From: Tagaea sp.
Lineage (GTDB): Bacteria; Pseudomonadota; Alphaproteobacteria; CACIAM-22H2
NCBI GenBank assembly: GCA_023653245.1
Contig: JAMNXK010000157.1
Span: 1-5,856, forward strand
Reading direction: 5' to 3'
DNA: 5,856 nt
The notes beneath the pieces were generated by a model. That model was not told where the DNA came from. It did not search any database and saw nothing but the letters and a program-made list of their open reading frames with translations. This document shows positions 1 through 5,349 of this stretch, one piece after another; the stretch's first letter is position 1; each line of letters starts with the position of its first letter. The position numbers and the translations under genes are program-made.

Positions 1-722
1 ATGTTCTCGGTCATCGCGCGGCTGGCATAGGCATAGGCGTCGTCGAGCCCCATCTCCGTCTGGCGATAGAACGCTTCCTTGCCGATCTTGAGGGTGAGGG
101 GCGATTTCGACGCGATCTGGGCCGCCAGCCTATGCGTCGCGGTTTCGAGTTCGGCCGGCGGCACGATGCGGTTGATCAGCCCGATGGCGAGCGCGCGCTC
201 GGCCGGGATCAGATCGCCGGTCAGCAGCATCTCCATCGCCGCCTTGCGGCCGACGGCGCGCGTCAACGCGACCATCGGCGTCGAGCAGAACAGACCGATA
301 TTCACCCCCGGCGTGGCGAAGCGCGCATCGGACGCGGCCACCGCCAGATCGCACGAGGCGACGAGCTGACAGCCCGCGGCCGTCGCGATGCCGTGCACGC
401 GCGCGATTACGGGTTTCGGGCAGCGCACGATCGCGGTCATCAGGCGCGAGCACTGCTCGAACAAGGCCTCGTAGAACGCGCGGCCCGGGTTGGCGCGGAT
501 TTCCTTGAGATCGTGGCCCGCGCAAAAAGCGGGGCCCGCACCCGCGATCACCACCGCCTTGACCGCCTTGTCCGCCGCGAGGCGGGCGAACTCGGCTTCC
601 AGTGCCGTCATCAGCCCGACCGACAGCGCGTTGCGCGCGTGCGGCCGGTCGAGGGTGAGCGTCGCCACGCCGTCGCGGTCGGCGCGGCGCAAGACCGAAG
701 CGTCGAGGGCGGAATCGGGCAT
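1..722 (-). CDS. Enoyl-CoA hydratase/isomerase family protein, ECHDC3-like (3' end beyond window)
   Basis: Reading from ATG at 722 towards position 1 gives 240 complete codons with no stop, so the C-terminus (probably about 20-25 residues) lies outside the window. It is a crotonase-fold protein. The loop FCAGHDLKEI (residues 66-75) and the segment GIATAAGCQLVASCDLAVAA (111-130) match the two oxyanion-hole regions, followed by FATPGVNIGLFCSTP (135-149). The wording is closest to the ECHDC3 subfamily known from mitochondria and bacteria. In ordinary enoyl-CoA hydratase two glutamates (Glu144 and Glu164 in the rat enzyme) activate water. Here the aligned residues are Gln119 and Gly139, so classical hydratase activity is doubtful, although CoA-thioester binding should remain. 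The start is supported by GGAGG at 728-732, five bases upstream. The gene is divergent from a PaaI-type thioesterase, which suggests a shared acyl-CoA theme. Family assignment is firm; reaction and substrate are unknown. Confidence 0.93.
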   Translation of the reverse strand, partial: MPDSALDASVLRRADRDGVATLTLDRPHARNALSVGLMTALEAEFARLAADKAVKAVVIAGAGPAFCAGHDLKEIRANPGRAFYEALFEQCSRLMTAIVRCPKPVIARVHGIATAAGCQLVASCDLAVAASDARFATPGVNIGLFCSTPMVALTRAVGRKAAMEMLLTGDLIPAERALAIGLINRIVPPAELETATHRLAAQIASKSPLTLKIGKEAFYRQTEMGLDDAYAYASRAMTEN

Positions 723-752
723 CTTCTCCTCCGGCGGAATTTGCGTCACTTT

Positions 753-762
753 GGTCGCGACC
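753..762. promoter_or_regulatory. Perfect palindrome GGTCGCGACC in the divergent intergenic region, possible operator
   Basis: The 64 bases between the divergent enoyl-CoA hydratase-like gene (start 722) and the thioesterase gene (start 787) contain the perfect 10-bp palindrome GGTCGCGACC. It lies almost at the midpoint of the gap. A dimeric regulator acting on both genes is a possible reading. CG-rich palindromes also arise by chance in such GC-rich DNA, and I see no convincing -35/-10 pair in this gap in either direction. Confidence 0.3.
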
Positions 763-786
763 GTCCCCCAAGGCAAGCCGCATCGC

Positions 787-1224
787 ATGAGCAAAATCAC
801 CAAGACCGAGATTTTCGAAATCGTCGCGGACTCGCTGCCCGTCGCGGCCGCGATGGGGCTCAAGCTGGAGACGCTCAAGCCGGGCCATGTGCGCGCGCGC
901 ATGCCCTACAAATCCGATTTCGTGCGGCCGGGCGGCACGATTTCCGGGCCGACGATGATGGCGCTCGCCGATTTCACGATGTACGTCGTGGTGATGTCGC
1001 TGATCGGGCGGGTCGAGCTCGCCGTCACGACCAATCTCAACATCAATTTCCTGCGCAAGCCCGCGCCCAAAGACCTGGTCGCCGACGGGCGGATGCTCAA
1101 GCTCGGCAAGCGCCTGGCGGTGATGGAGGTGACGATTTTCTCCAAGGGCGAGAAGGAACCGGTCGCGCACGTGACCGGTACCTACTCGATCCCTCCATCG
1201 AATCAGGGTGTTCGAGCGCGGTAA
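787..1224 (+). CDS. PaaI family (hotdog-fold) acyl-CoA thioesterase
   Basis: A 145-residue protein of the usual length for a single hotdog domain. The helix-start motif PGGTISGPTMMALADFTMYV (residues 48-67) is the PaaI/YiiD-type signature, and Asp62 sits where the catalytic acid of PaaI thioesterases lies. The central strands VTTNLNINFLRKP and the closing strand segment AHVTGTYSIP are also typical. Members hydrolyse acyl-CoA thioesters in the cytoplasm as homodimers or tetramers; the substrate cannot be predicted here. I chose ATG 787 because the protein then begins where family members begin (MSKITKTEIFEIV). The open frame extends upstream to 490, but that part is antisense to the enoyl-CoA hydratase-like gene. 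The ribosome binding site is weak (AAGG at 770-773). The gene is divergent from that neighbour and lies 132 bases upstream of rplM. Confidence 0.93.
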   Translation: MSKITKTEIFEIVADSLPVAAAMGLKLETLKPGHVRARMPYKSDFVRPGGTISGPTMMALADFTMYVVVMSLIGRVELAVTTNLNINFLRKPAPKDLVADGRMLKLGKRLAVMEVTIFSKGEKEPVAHVTGTYSIPPSNQGVRAR

Positions 1225-1272
1225 AATAGTAGCGTAGCTGCAAACCTGTTGGAATCGCTGGCTTCTTACGCG

Positions 1273-1301
1273 TTGACGCAAGGGCCTTCGGACAGCATAT
1301 T
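1273..1301 (+). promoter_or_regulatory. Predicted sigma-70-like promoter of the rplM-rpsI operon
   Basis: TTGACG (1273-1278) matches the -35 consensus at five of six positions. After an ideal 17-base spacer comes CATATT (1296-1301), a fair -10 element. Transcription would start near 1307-1309, giving an rplM leader of about 50 nucleotides that opens with the hairpin at 1312-1334. The neighbouring 7-bp inverted repeat AAGGGCC (1280-1286) / GGCCCTT (1305-1311) straddles the -10 element and could be an operator or chance. The element is called by eye from consensus and spacing. Confidence 0.5.
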
Positions 1302-1311
1302 CCCGGCCCTT

Positions 1312-1342
1312 CGAGCCCCGCTCTTCGGGGCTCGCCCTTTTT
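1312..1342 (+). promoter_or_regulatory. Strong hairpin plus short T-run in the rplM leader (attenuator, leader structure or terminator)
   Basis: CGAGCCCCG (1312-1320) and CGGGGCTCG (1326-1334) form a perfect 9-bp stem with a 5-base loop (CTCTT), followed after three C by five T (1338-1342). It could terminate transcripts from the upstream thioesterase gene. Because the best rplM promoter lies upstream of it, it may instead act as an attenuator or as a 5'-end structure in the rplM messenger. CGGGG at 1326-1330 could alternatively pair with CCCCG at 1349-1353, just before the rplM start codon, which would enclose the weak GGAA ribosome binding site (1345-1348). L13 is known to repress its own operon in E. 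coli, so a regulated leader is plausible, but this structure is not one I recognise as a named family. Confidence 0.5.
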
Positions 1343-1356
1343 CCGGAACCCCGCCG

Positions 1357-1827
1357 ATGACGCCGAATCTGACCGTCGCCGAGGCGCACAAGAGCAAGAG
1401 CTGGATCCTGATCGACGCCGAAAACGTCGTGCTGGGCCGTCTCGCCTCGTTCTTGGCCATGCGCCTCAAGGGCAAGCACAAGCCCAGCTTCTCGCCCCAT
1501 CTCGATCTCGGCGATTTCGTCGTCGTGATCAACGCCGACAAGGTGCGCCTCACCGGGCGCAAGATGGACCAGAAGCTGTTCCACTGGCACACCGGCCATC
1601 CGGGCGGCGTGAAGGAAATCGATCCCAAGCGCACGCTGGCGTCCAAGCATCCCGAGCGCCTGCTGGTGCGCGCGGTCGAGCGCATGCTCAAGAAGGACAG
1701 CCCGCTCGCCCGCCGGCAGCTCACCCATCTCAAGGTCTATGCCGGCAAGGACCATCCGCACGCGGCCCAGAACCCGAAGTCGATCGACTTCGCCGCGATG
1801 AACCCGAAGAACAAGAGGAGCGCCTGA
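1357..1827 (+). CDS. rplM: 50S ribosomal protein L13
   Basis: A 156-residue protein; L13 is usually 140-155 residues. It is an early-assembly protein of the large ribosomal subunit that binds 23S rRNA. Hallmarks are [16 protein letters not shown] (residues 16-31), the basic [12 protein letters not shown] (36-47), the LTGRK motif (65-69), HTGHPGG (78-84), and [14 protein letters not shown] (127-140) near the C-terminus. The usual MLPKGPLGR-like segment reads [11 protein letters not shown] (110-120), with less common substitutions. ATG 1357 is preferred over the in-frame ATG at 1249, because the added 36 residues would translate the promoter and leader hairpin and do not resemble L13. The ribosome binding site is weak (GGAA, 1345-1348). 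The stop codon lies two bases before rpsI, the usual tight L13-S9 operon. Confidence 0.98.
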   Translation: MTPNLTVAEAHKSKSWILIDAENVVLGRLASFLAMRLKGKHKPSFSPHLDLGDFVVVINADKVRLTGRKMDQKLFHWHTGHPGGVKEIDPKRTLASKHPERLLVRAVERMLKKDSPLARRQLTHLKVYAGKDHPHAAQNPKSIDFAAMNPKNKRSA

Positions 1828-1829
1828 CC

Positions 1830-2354
1830 ATGGCCGAACCCCGTTCGACCGAGAAGGCCGCCAAGCCCAAAGTCGCCAGCCGCACGCTCGCCGATCTGTC
1901 GATGGCCGCCGCGTCGGCCGCCGTCGCACCGGCGTCGTCCGCCACCGCCGCCCCGCAACGCGACAAGCAGGGCCGCTCCTACGCCACCGGCAAGCGCAAG
2001 AACGCCGTCGCGCGCGTGTGGCTCAAGGGCGGCACGGGCAAGATCGTCGTGAACGGCCGCGAGCTGACCGTGTATTTCGCGCGTCCGGCTTTGCGCATGA
2101 TGATCGCCCAGCCCTTCCAAGTCGCCAACCGCGTCGGCCAGTACGACATTTGGTGCACGGTCGCTGGCGGCGGGTTGTCGGGCCAGGCGGGTGCGGTGCG
2201 CCACGGCCTGTCCAAGGCGATGACCTATTACGAGCCGGATCTGCGTCCGGTCCTGAAGAGCCACGGCTTCCTCACCCGCGACAGCCGCGTGGTCGAGCGC
2301 AAGAAGTACGGCCGCCACAAGGCGCGCCGCAGCCACCAGTTCTCGAAGCGTTAA
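1830..2354 (+). CDS. rpsI: 30S ribosomal protein S9, with N-terminal extension
   Basis: A 174-residue protein of the small ribosomal subunit head. The conserved domain starts near residue 49 ([20 protein letters not shown], 49-68) and continues through VNGREL (74-79) and [15 protein letters not shown] (82-96). It ends in the basic tail [17 protein letters not shown] (158-174), whose terminal Lys/Arg residues reach the P-site tRNA in known ribosomes. About 45 Ala/Lys-rich residues precede the conserved domain; the E. coli protein (about 130 residues) lacks them, whereas alphaproteobacterial S9 proteins often carry such extensions. The start is supported by GAGGAG at 1815-1820, nine bases upstream, inside the last codons of rplM. 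It is translated from the same messenger as rplM and followed by a hairpin terminator. Confidence 0.98.
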   Translation: MAEPRSTEKAAKPKVASRTLADLSMAAASAAVAPASSATAAPQRDKQGRSYATGKRKNAVARVWLKGGTGKIVVNGRELTVYFARPALRMMIAQPFQVANRVGQYDIWCTVAGGGLSGQAGAVRHGLSKAMTYYEPDLRPVLKSHGFLTRDSRVVERKKYGRHKARRSHQFSKR

Positions 2355-2378
2355 GCGCGGACGAGATCGGATGCGCAG

Positions 2379-2403
2379 AAGGGCGCCCCCAAAGGGCGCC
2401 TTT
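2379..2403 (+). terminator. Hairpin terminator after rpsI, between convergent genes
   Basis: AAGGGCGCCC (2379-2388) pairs with GGGCGCCTTT (2394-2403) around the loop CCAAA, giving 10 pairs including one G-T wobble, 24 bases after the rpsI stop codon. The 3' arm ends in TTT and is followed by further T-rich sequence (CGTCGTTTC). The hairpin lies in the 70-base gap between rpsI and the oppositely oriented MFS gene, so it may also stop transcription from that side, though the T-tract on the minus strand is poorer. Confidence 0.8.
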
Positions 2404-2424
2404 CGTCGTTTCGGGGCAGCACCT

Positions 2425-3810
2425 CTATGTCCGAGCGCCGCGCAGCAACGCGAACACGATTGCGGCGAGCGCCAGCGTGCAAACGCCGGCCGCGACGAAT
2501 GCGATCGGATAGGCGTGCGGCGCATCGCCCCGCAAGGCGACGCCGATCAAGGCGATCCCGAACGCGAAGCCGATCTGGCGCATCGTCACGCAGATCGCCG
2601 CCGCCGTCGCCGCCCGGCCGGGCGGGACGGCCGACACGGCCGCCGCCGAAATCTGCGAATTGATCAGCGCGCAGCCGCCGCCGCCGAGCAAGAGTGCTGC
2701 GGGGACGGCCCATATCGCCCAGGCGGCACCCAGGTCCATCGCCGCGAGCGCCAACAGAAGATCGGCGGCGCCGATGATCGCCAGCCCGCCGGCGAAAAAC
2801 CGGCGCGCCGGCAGTCGTGCCGCCAATCTCGCGCCGGCCGAGGGCAGGGCCAGCATCGGCACGGTCAACGCGGTCAGCAGAATGCCCGTCGCTTCCGCGC
2901 CGAGCCCCATCGGGCCCCGGGCCATTTGCGGCAAATGGACGAGAAGGGACCAAAAGCCGATCGAGCTGGCGACCGCGACAAGGCACATCGCGACGAAAGG
3001 CTTCGAGCCGAAAAGCGCGAAATCGAAAGCCGGGGCGGCGTGTCGCCGCTCGACCCGCACGAAAAGCGCCGCCGCGGCCACGCATACCCCCAACACGATC
3101 GGCGTCGCGCGCGCGCCGGCGTCCGTGGGTCCGCGATCCTCGAGCATCAGATACGCGAGCGATCCCACGAACAGCGCCAGCGTCGCCGGCCCGGCCCAGT
3201 CCAGCGGCGCGCGCGCGGTCGCCGACGGCGCGCCATCGGTCGCCGTGCGCGCGGCCAGAAGTGCCAGCGCGGCGCAGATCGGCAGGTTGAGCCAGAAGAT
3301 CCAAGGCCATCCCAACGTCGCGGCGACGAAGGCACCCAGCGGCGGTCCGGCCACCATCGAGGCGCCGACCACCGTTCCCAGAACCCCGAACGCCCAGGCC
3401 CTGCGCGCGCCGGAATAGGCGGCGGCGAGAAGCGCAGCCGAGGAAACGGTGAGGGCCGCACCCGCGATCCCTTGCAAGACGCGCCACGCCAGAAGTGCGG
3501 GCAGGGCGGTCGCGATCGCGCAGAGGGCCGAGGCCAGTGCGAACAGCAACGCGCCGCCCATGAAGACGCGCCGGCGTCCGTACCGGTCGGCGAACGGGCC
3601 GGCCAGCGGCAGCGCGAAGATCAGCGCCAAGCTATAGACGTGGATGACCCAAGCTTGATCCTCCGGCGGCGCCGAGAGGCTGGCGGCGATGTCCGGCAAC
3701 GCCGCCGCAAGCGCGGTGAGATCGAATTGGAACAGGAAGCCGCTCGCGCCGGCGGCGATCAACGTCGCGACGGCGCCGGGCGCGCGGGGCGGCGAGGATC
3801 GGTTCGGCAT
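2425..3810 (-). CDS. MFS transporter, DHA2-type drug/proton antiporter family
   Basis: A 461-residue, very hydrophobic inner-membrane protein. Family marks in order are: Asp30 with FDLTALAAALPDI (29-41) in helix 1, as in DHA2 drug exporters; motif A GPFADRYGRRR (71-81) in the loop after helix 2; motif B around WRVLQG (109-114) in helix 4; and motif C GVLGTVVGASMVAGPPLG (142-159) in helix 5, the antiporter signature. FWLNLPI (172-178) is also typical of the 14-helix EmrB/QacA group. Members use the proton gradient to expel drugs or metabolites; the substrate is unknown. ATG 3810 is the only sensible start near the divergent LysR gene, but no clear ribosome binding site is seen. It is probably controlled by the LysR regulator across the 80-bp gap, and it converges on rpsI. 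Confidence 0.92.
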   Translation of the reverse strand: MPNRSSPPRAPGAVATLIAAGASGFLFQFDLTALAAALPDIAASLSAPPEDQAWVIHVYSLALIFALPLAGPFADRYGRRRVFMGGALLFALASALCAIATALPALLAWRVLQGIAGAALTVSSAALLAAAYSGARRAWAFGVLGTVVGASMVAGPPLGAFVAATLGWPWIFWLNLPICAALALLAARTATDGAPSATARAPLDWAGPATLALFVGSLAYLMLEDRGPTDAGARATPIVLGVCVAAAALFVRVERRHAAPAFDFALFGSKPFVAMCLVAVASSIGFWSLLVHLPQMARGPMGLGAEATGILLTALTVPMLALPSAGARLAARLPARRFFAGGLAIIGAADLLLALAAMDLGAAWAIWAVPAALLLGGGGCALINSQISAAAVSAVPPGRAATAAAICVTMRQIGFAFGIALIGVALRGDAPHAYPIAFVAAGVCTLALAAIVFALLRGART

Positions 3811-3847
3811 GCGTCCGTCATGCCGTGCGATCGCGCGCGAAGGCGAA

Positions 3848-3861
3848 TGATCGTTCCATCA
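3848..3861. promoter_or_regulatory. Inverted repeat TGAT-N6-ATCA in the LysR/MFS control region
   Basis: TGAT (3848-3851) and ATCA (3858-3861) are exact inverted half-sites separated by CGTTCC. The site lies between the divergent MFS (start 3810) and LysR (start 3891) genes, in a locally AT-richer patch. Its centre is about 20 bp from that of the second repeat at 3867-3883, roughly two helical turns, which fits paired binding sites of a LysR tetramer. It is short, so the call rests on position and pairing. Confidence 0.4.
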
Positions 3862-3866
3862 AAAGG

Positions 3867-3883
3867 CATGAATCTATATCATG
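3867..3883. promoter_or_regulatory. LysR-type box CATGA-N7-TCATG overlapping the likely LysR promoter
   Basis: CATGA (3867-3871) and TCATG (3879-3883) are perfect 5-bp inverted arms around ATCTATA. The site contains the T-N11-A core (T3869, A3881) typical of LysR-family binding boxes. It overlaps TATATC (3875-3880), the best -10 candidate for the LysR gene, so binding would be expected to repress lysR transcription (autoregulation). On the other strand it contains TATAGAT, a possible -10 for the MFS gene. Confidence 0.5.
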
Positions 3884-3890
3884 CGCCGTC

Positions 3891-4829
3891 ATGCCGAGAT
3901 CGACGTCGCGACGTTTGCCGCCCTTCGGCCCTTTGGTCGCGTTCGACGCCGTCGTCCGCCACCGCTCGTTCACGCGCGCGGCGGGCGAACTGGGTTTGAC
4001 GCAGAGTGCGGTCAGCCATCAAGTGCGCCGGCTCGAAGAATTCTGCGGCACGAAGCTGCTGCGCCGGCTCAATCCCGGCGTCGAACTCAACGGCGCGGGC
4101 GCCAAACTGCAAAGCGAGCTCGCACCTCTGTTGGACGGGCTGGCGGCCCTGGCGGCGGGCTTGCGTCCGCGCCCGGGCCGCCGGACGCTGCGCTTCGGCG
4201 CCAGCTCTTCCTTGGCGTCCTGGTGGCTGGTTCGCCGGCTCCGGGCCTTTCGCGCACTTCACCCGGACATCGAACTCGACTTCGTGCCGGTCGAGTCCGA
4301 CGCGCCCAGCGGCAAGTCGTTGGACATCAGGATTTCGTGGACCAGCTTGGCCGAGGCGCGCGCCACGTCGCTCCAAGCCCCGCTTTTTCGCGAGCGCATC
4401 ATTCCGGTCTGCGCGCCATCGGTGTTGCCGGGCGGAAAGCCGCTCGCGGATCCGGCGGCGTTGCTCCATCTTCCCTTGATTCAGAAGGGCAGCGCGCCGT
4501 CCGGCGAGTGGAGCTGGGCGTTTTGGCTCAAGAAGCTCGGAGTCAAACGCGCCGAACCGCGCGACCTCGTCCTGGGCGATGTGGGGCTGTGTCTGACGGC
4601 GGCCGTCGAAGGTGCCGGCATCGCGATCGGTCGATCCTTGCTCGTCGCCGACGCGATCGGCGATGGCCGACTCGTTCCGGCGCTTGCGCCGGTTCCCGTC
4701 GTCGCGTCGAGCAAGGTTCACATCGCGCGCTGGAGCCCGGACCTCGTCGGCGATCGCGACACCCGGATCTTGGTGGCCTGGCTCGCGCGCGCCGCCGAAG
4801 AGACGATCGCCGAGGTCGAGAAACACTAG
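3891..4829 (+). CDS. LysR family transcriptional regulator, GcvA-like
   Basis: A 312-residue protein of normal LysR length. The winged helix-turn-helix is at about residues 10-65. RLPPFGPLVAFDAV (8-21) and SFTRAAGELGLTQSAVSHQV (26-45) hold the recognition helix, and RRLEEFCGTKLLRR (46-59) follows. A linker helix leads to a two-lobed effector-binding domain (about 97-305), which includes SLDIRISW (143-150) and the GAGIAIGRSLLVADAIGDGR block (241-260) typical of GcvA-like members. I chose ATG 3891 because the protein then starts, as in relatives, a few residues before RLPP. An in-frame ATG at 3825 would add 22 residues across the predicted operator. No Shine-Dalgarno sequence precedes 3891 and the likely -10 lies only about 10 bases upstream, so a leaderless message is possible. 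It is divergent from the MFS gene, its probable target, and nine bases from the GNAT gene. The effector is unknown. Confidence 0.92.
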   Translation: MPRSTSRRLPPFGPLVAFDAVVRHRSFTRAAGELGLTQSAVSHQVRRLEEFCGTKLLRRLNPGVELNGAGAKLQSELAPLLDGLAALAAGLRPRPGRRTLRFGASSSLASWWLVRRLRAFRALHPDIELDFVPVESDAPSGKSLDIRISWTSLAEARATSLQAPLFRERIIPVCAPSVLPGGKPLADPAALLHLPLIQKGSAPSGEWSWAFWLKKLGVKRAEPRDLVLGDVGLCLTAAVEGAGIAIGRSLLVADAIGDGRLVPALAPVPVVASSKVHIARWSPDLVGDRDTRILVAWLARAAEETIAEVEKH

Positions 4830-4838
4830 GGGGTAGGT

Positions 4839-5321
4839 ATGGAGATCGCGCGCTACGACGACACGGACCGCGACGGACTCGCGGCGATGGTGCTCGCCAT
4901 TCAAACAGGCGAATTCGGCCTGCCCGCGACGTTCGAAGGCCAGCCCGACCTGGTCGATCCCGCCGGGTTCTTCCGCAAAGAGGCCGGCGAGTTCTGGGTC
5001 GCGCGCGAGGCGGACGGCGCAATCGTGGGCTCGATCGGGCTGGTCGAGTTCCGTGCCCGCGAGGGCGCGGTGCGGAAAATGTTCGTGCGCGCCGACCGGC
5101 GCGGCCGCGAATTGGGCCTCGCGCAAACCCTTCTCGAAACGCTGATCGCCCATGCGCGGCGCGAAGGGATACGGAGCCTGACCTTGGGCACCACCGAATT
5201 CTTCAAGGCGGCCCATCGTTTCTACGAACGCAACGGCTTCGCCGAGATTCCCGGAGTCACGCTGCCGCCCGATTTTCCCCGAATGAGGGTGGACACGAAG
5301 TTCTATCGTCTGGAAGTTTGA
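4839..5321 (+). CDS. GNAT family N-acetyltransferase
   Basis: A 160-residue single-domain GNAT enzyme, which would transfer an acetyl group from acetyl-CoA to an amine. The acetyl-CoA pyrophosphate-binding motif A is at VRKMFVRADRRGRELGLAQ (78-96), with the R-x-x-G-x-A core at R90, G93 and A95. Motif B is AAHRFYERNGF (124-134), where Tyr129 is the usual general acid. The N-terminal IQTGEFGLPATFEGQPDL (21-38) and C-terminal MRVDTKFYRLEV (149-160) resemble a widespread GNAT subfamily of unknown substrate, so I give no gene name. AGGGGG (4828-4833) overlaps the LysR stop codon and serves as ribosome binding site. The gene is nine bases after the LysR gene and 28 bases before argC, so it probably belongs to the same transcript as one or both. 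A short N-acetylglutamate synthase is conceivable from the argC neighbourhood but is not supported by the sequence motifs. Confidence 0.92.
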   Translation: MEIARYDDTDRDGLAAMVLAIQTGEFGLPATFEGQPDLVDPAGFFRKEAGEFWVAREADGAIVGSIGLVEFRAREGAVRKMFVRADRRGRELGLAQTLLETLIAHARREGIRSLTLGTTEFFKAAHRFYERNGFAEIPGVTLPPDFPRMRVDTKFYRLEV

Positions 5322-5349
5322 GCTACATTCCGGCTCGAGGAGAGACCCC

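Noticed and set aside
490..786. An upstream extension of the thioesterase reading frame by 99 codons.
   Set aside because: The added part is antisense to the enoyl-CoA hydratase-like gene and bears no resemblance to a thioesterase. ATG 787 matches the family N-terminus.
1222..1227. TAAAAT as a -10 element for rplM.
   Set aside because: It overlaps the thioesterase stop codon and has no acceptable -35 at the right distance. The TTGACG-N17-CATATT pair at 1273-1301 is much better.
1341..1348. Perfect palindrome TTCCGGAA just before the rplM start.
   Set aside because: At 8 bp it is short enough to be chance. It includes the probable GGAA ribosome binding site, which explains its conservation better than an operator would.
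1249..1356. An upstream start for L13 at 1249.
   Set aside because: It would place the promoter and the perfect hairpin inside the coding region and add 36 residues unlike any L13 N-terminus.
130..1929. A 599-codon open frame on the minus strand crossing the thioesterase gene, the rplM leader and rplM.
   Set aside because: It is antisense to three clearly recognisable features. Its translation is low-complexity and rich in Arg, Gly and Ala, which is typical of a shadow frame in GC-rich DNA.
2371..3999. A 542-codon open frame on the plus strand opposite the MFS gene.
   Set aside because: Its translation is an Arg/Ala/Gln-rich low-complexity string with no domain, whereas the minus strand encodes a full MFS transporter with all family motifs.
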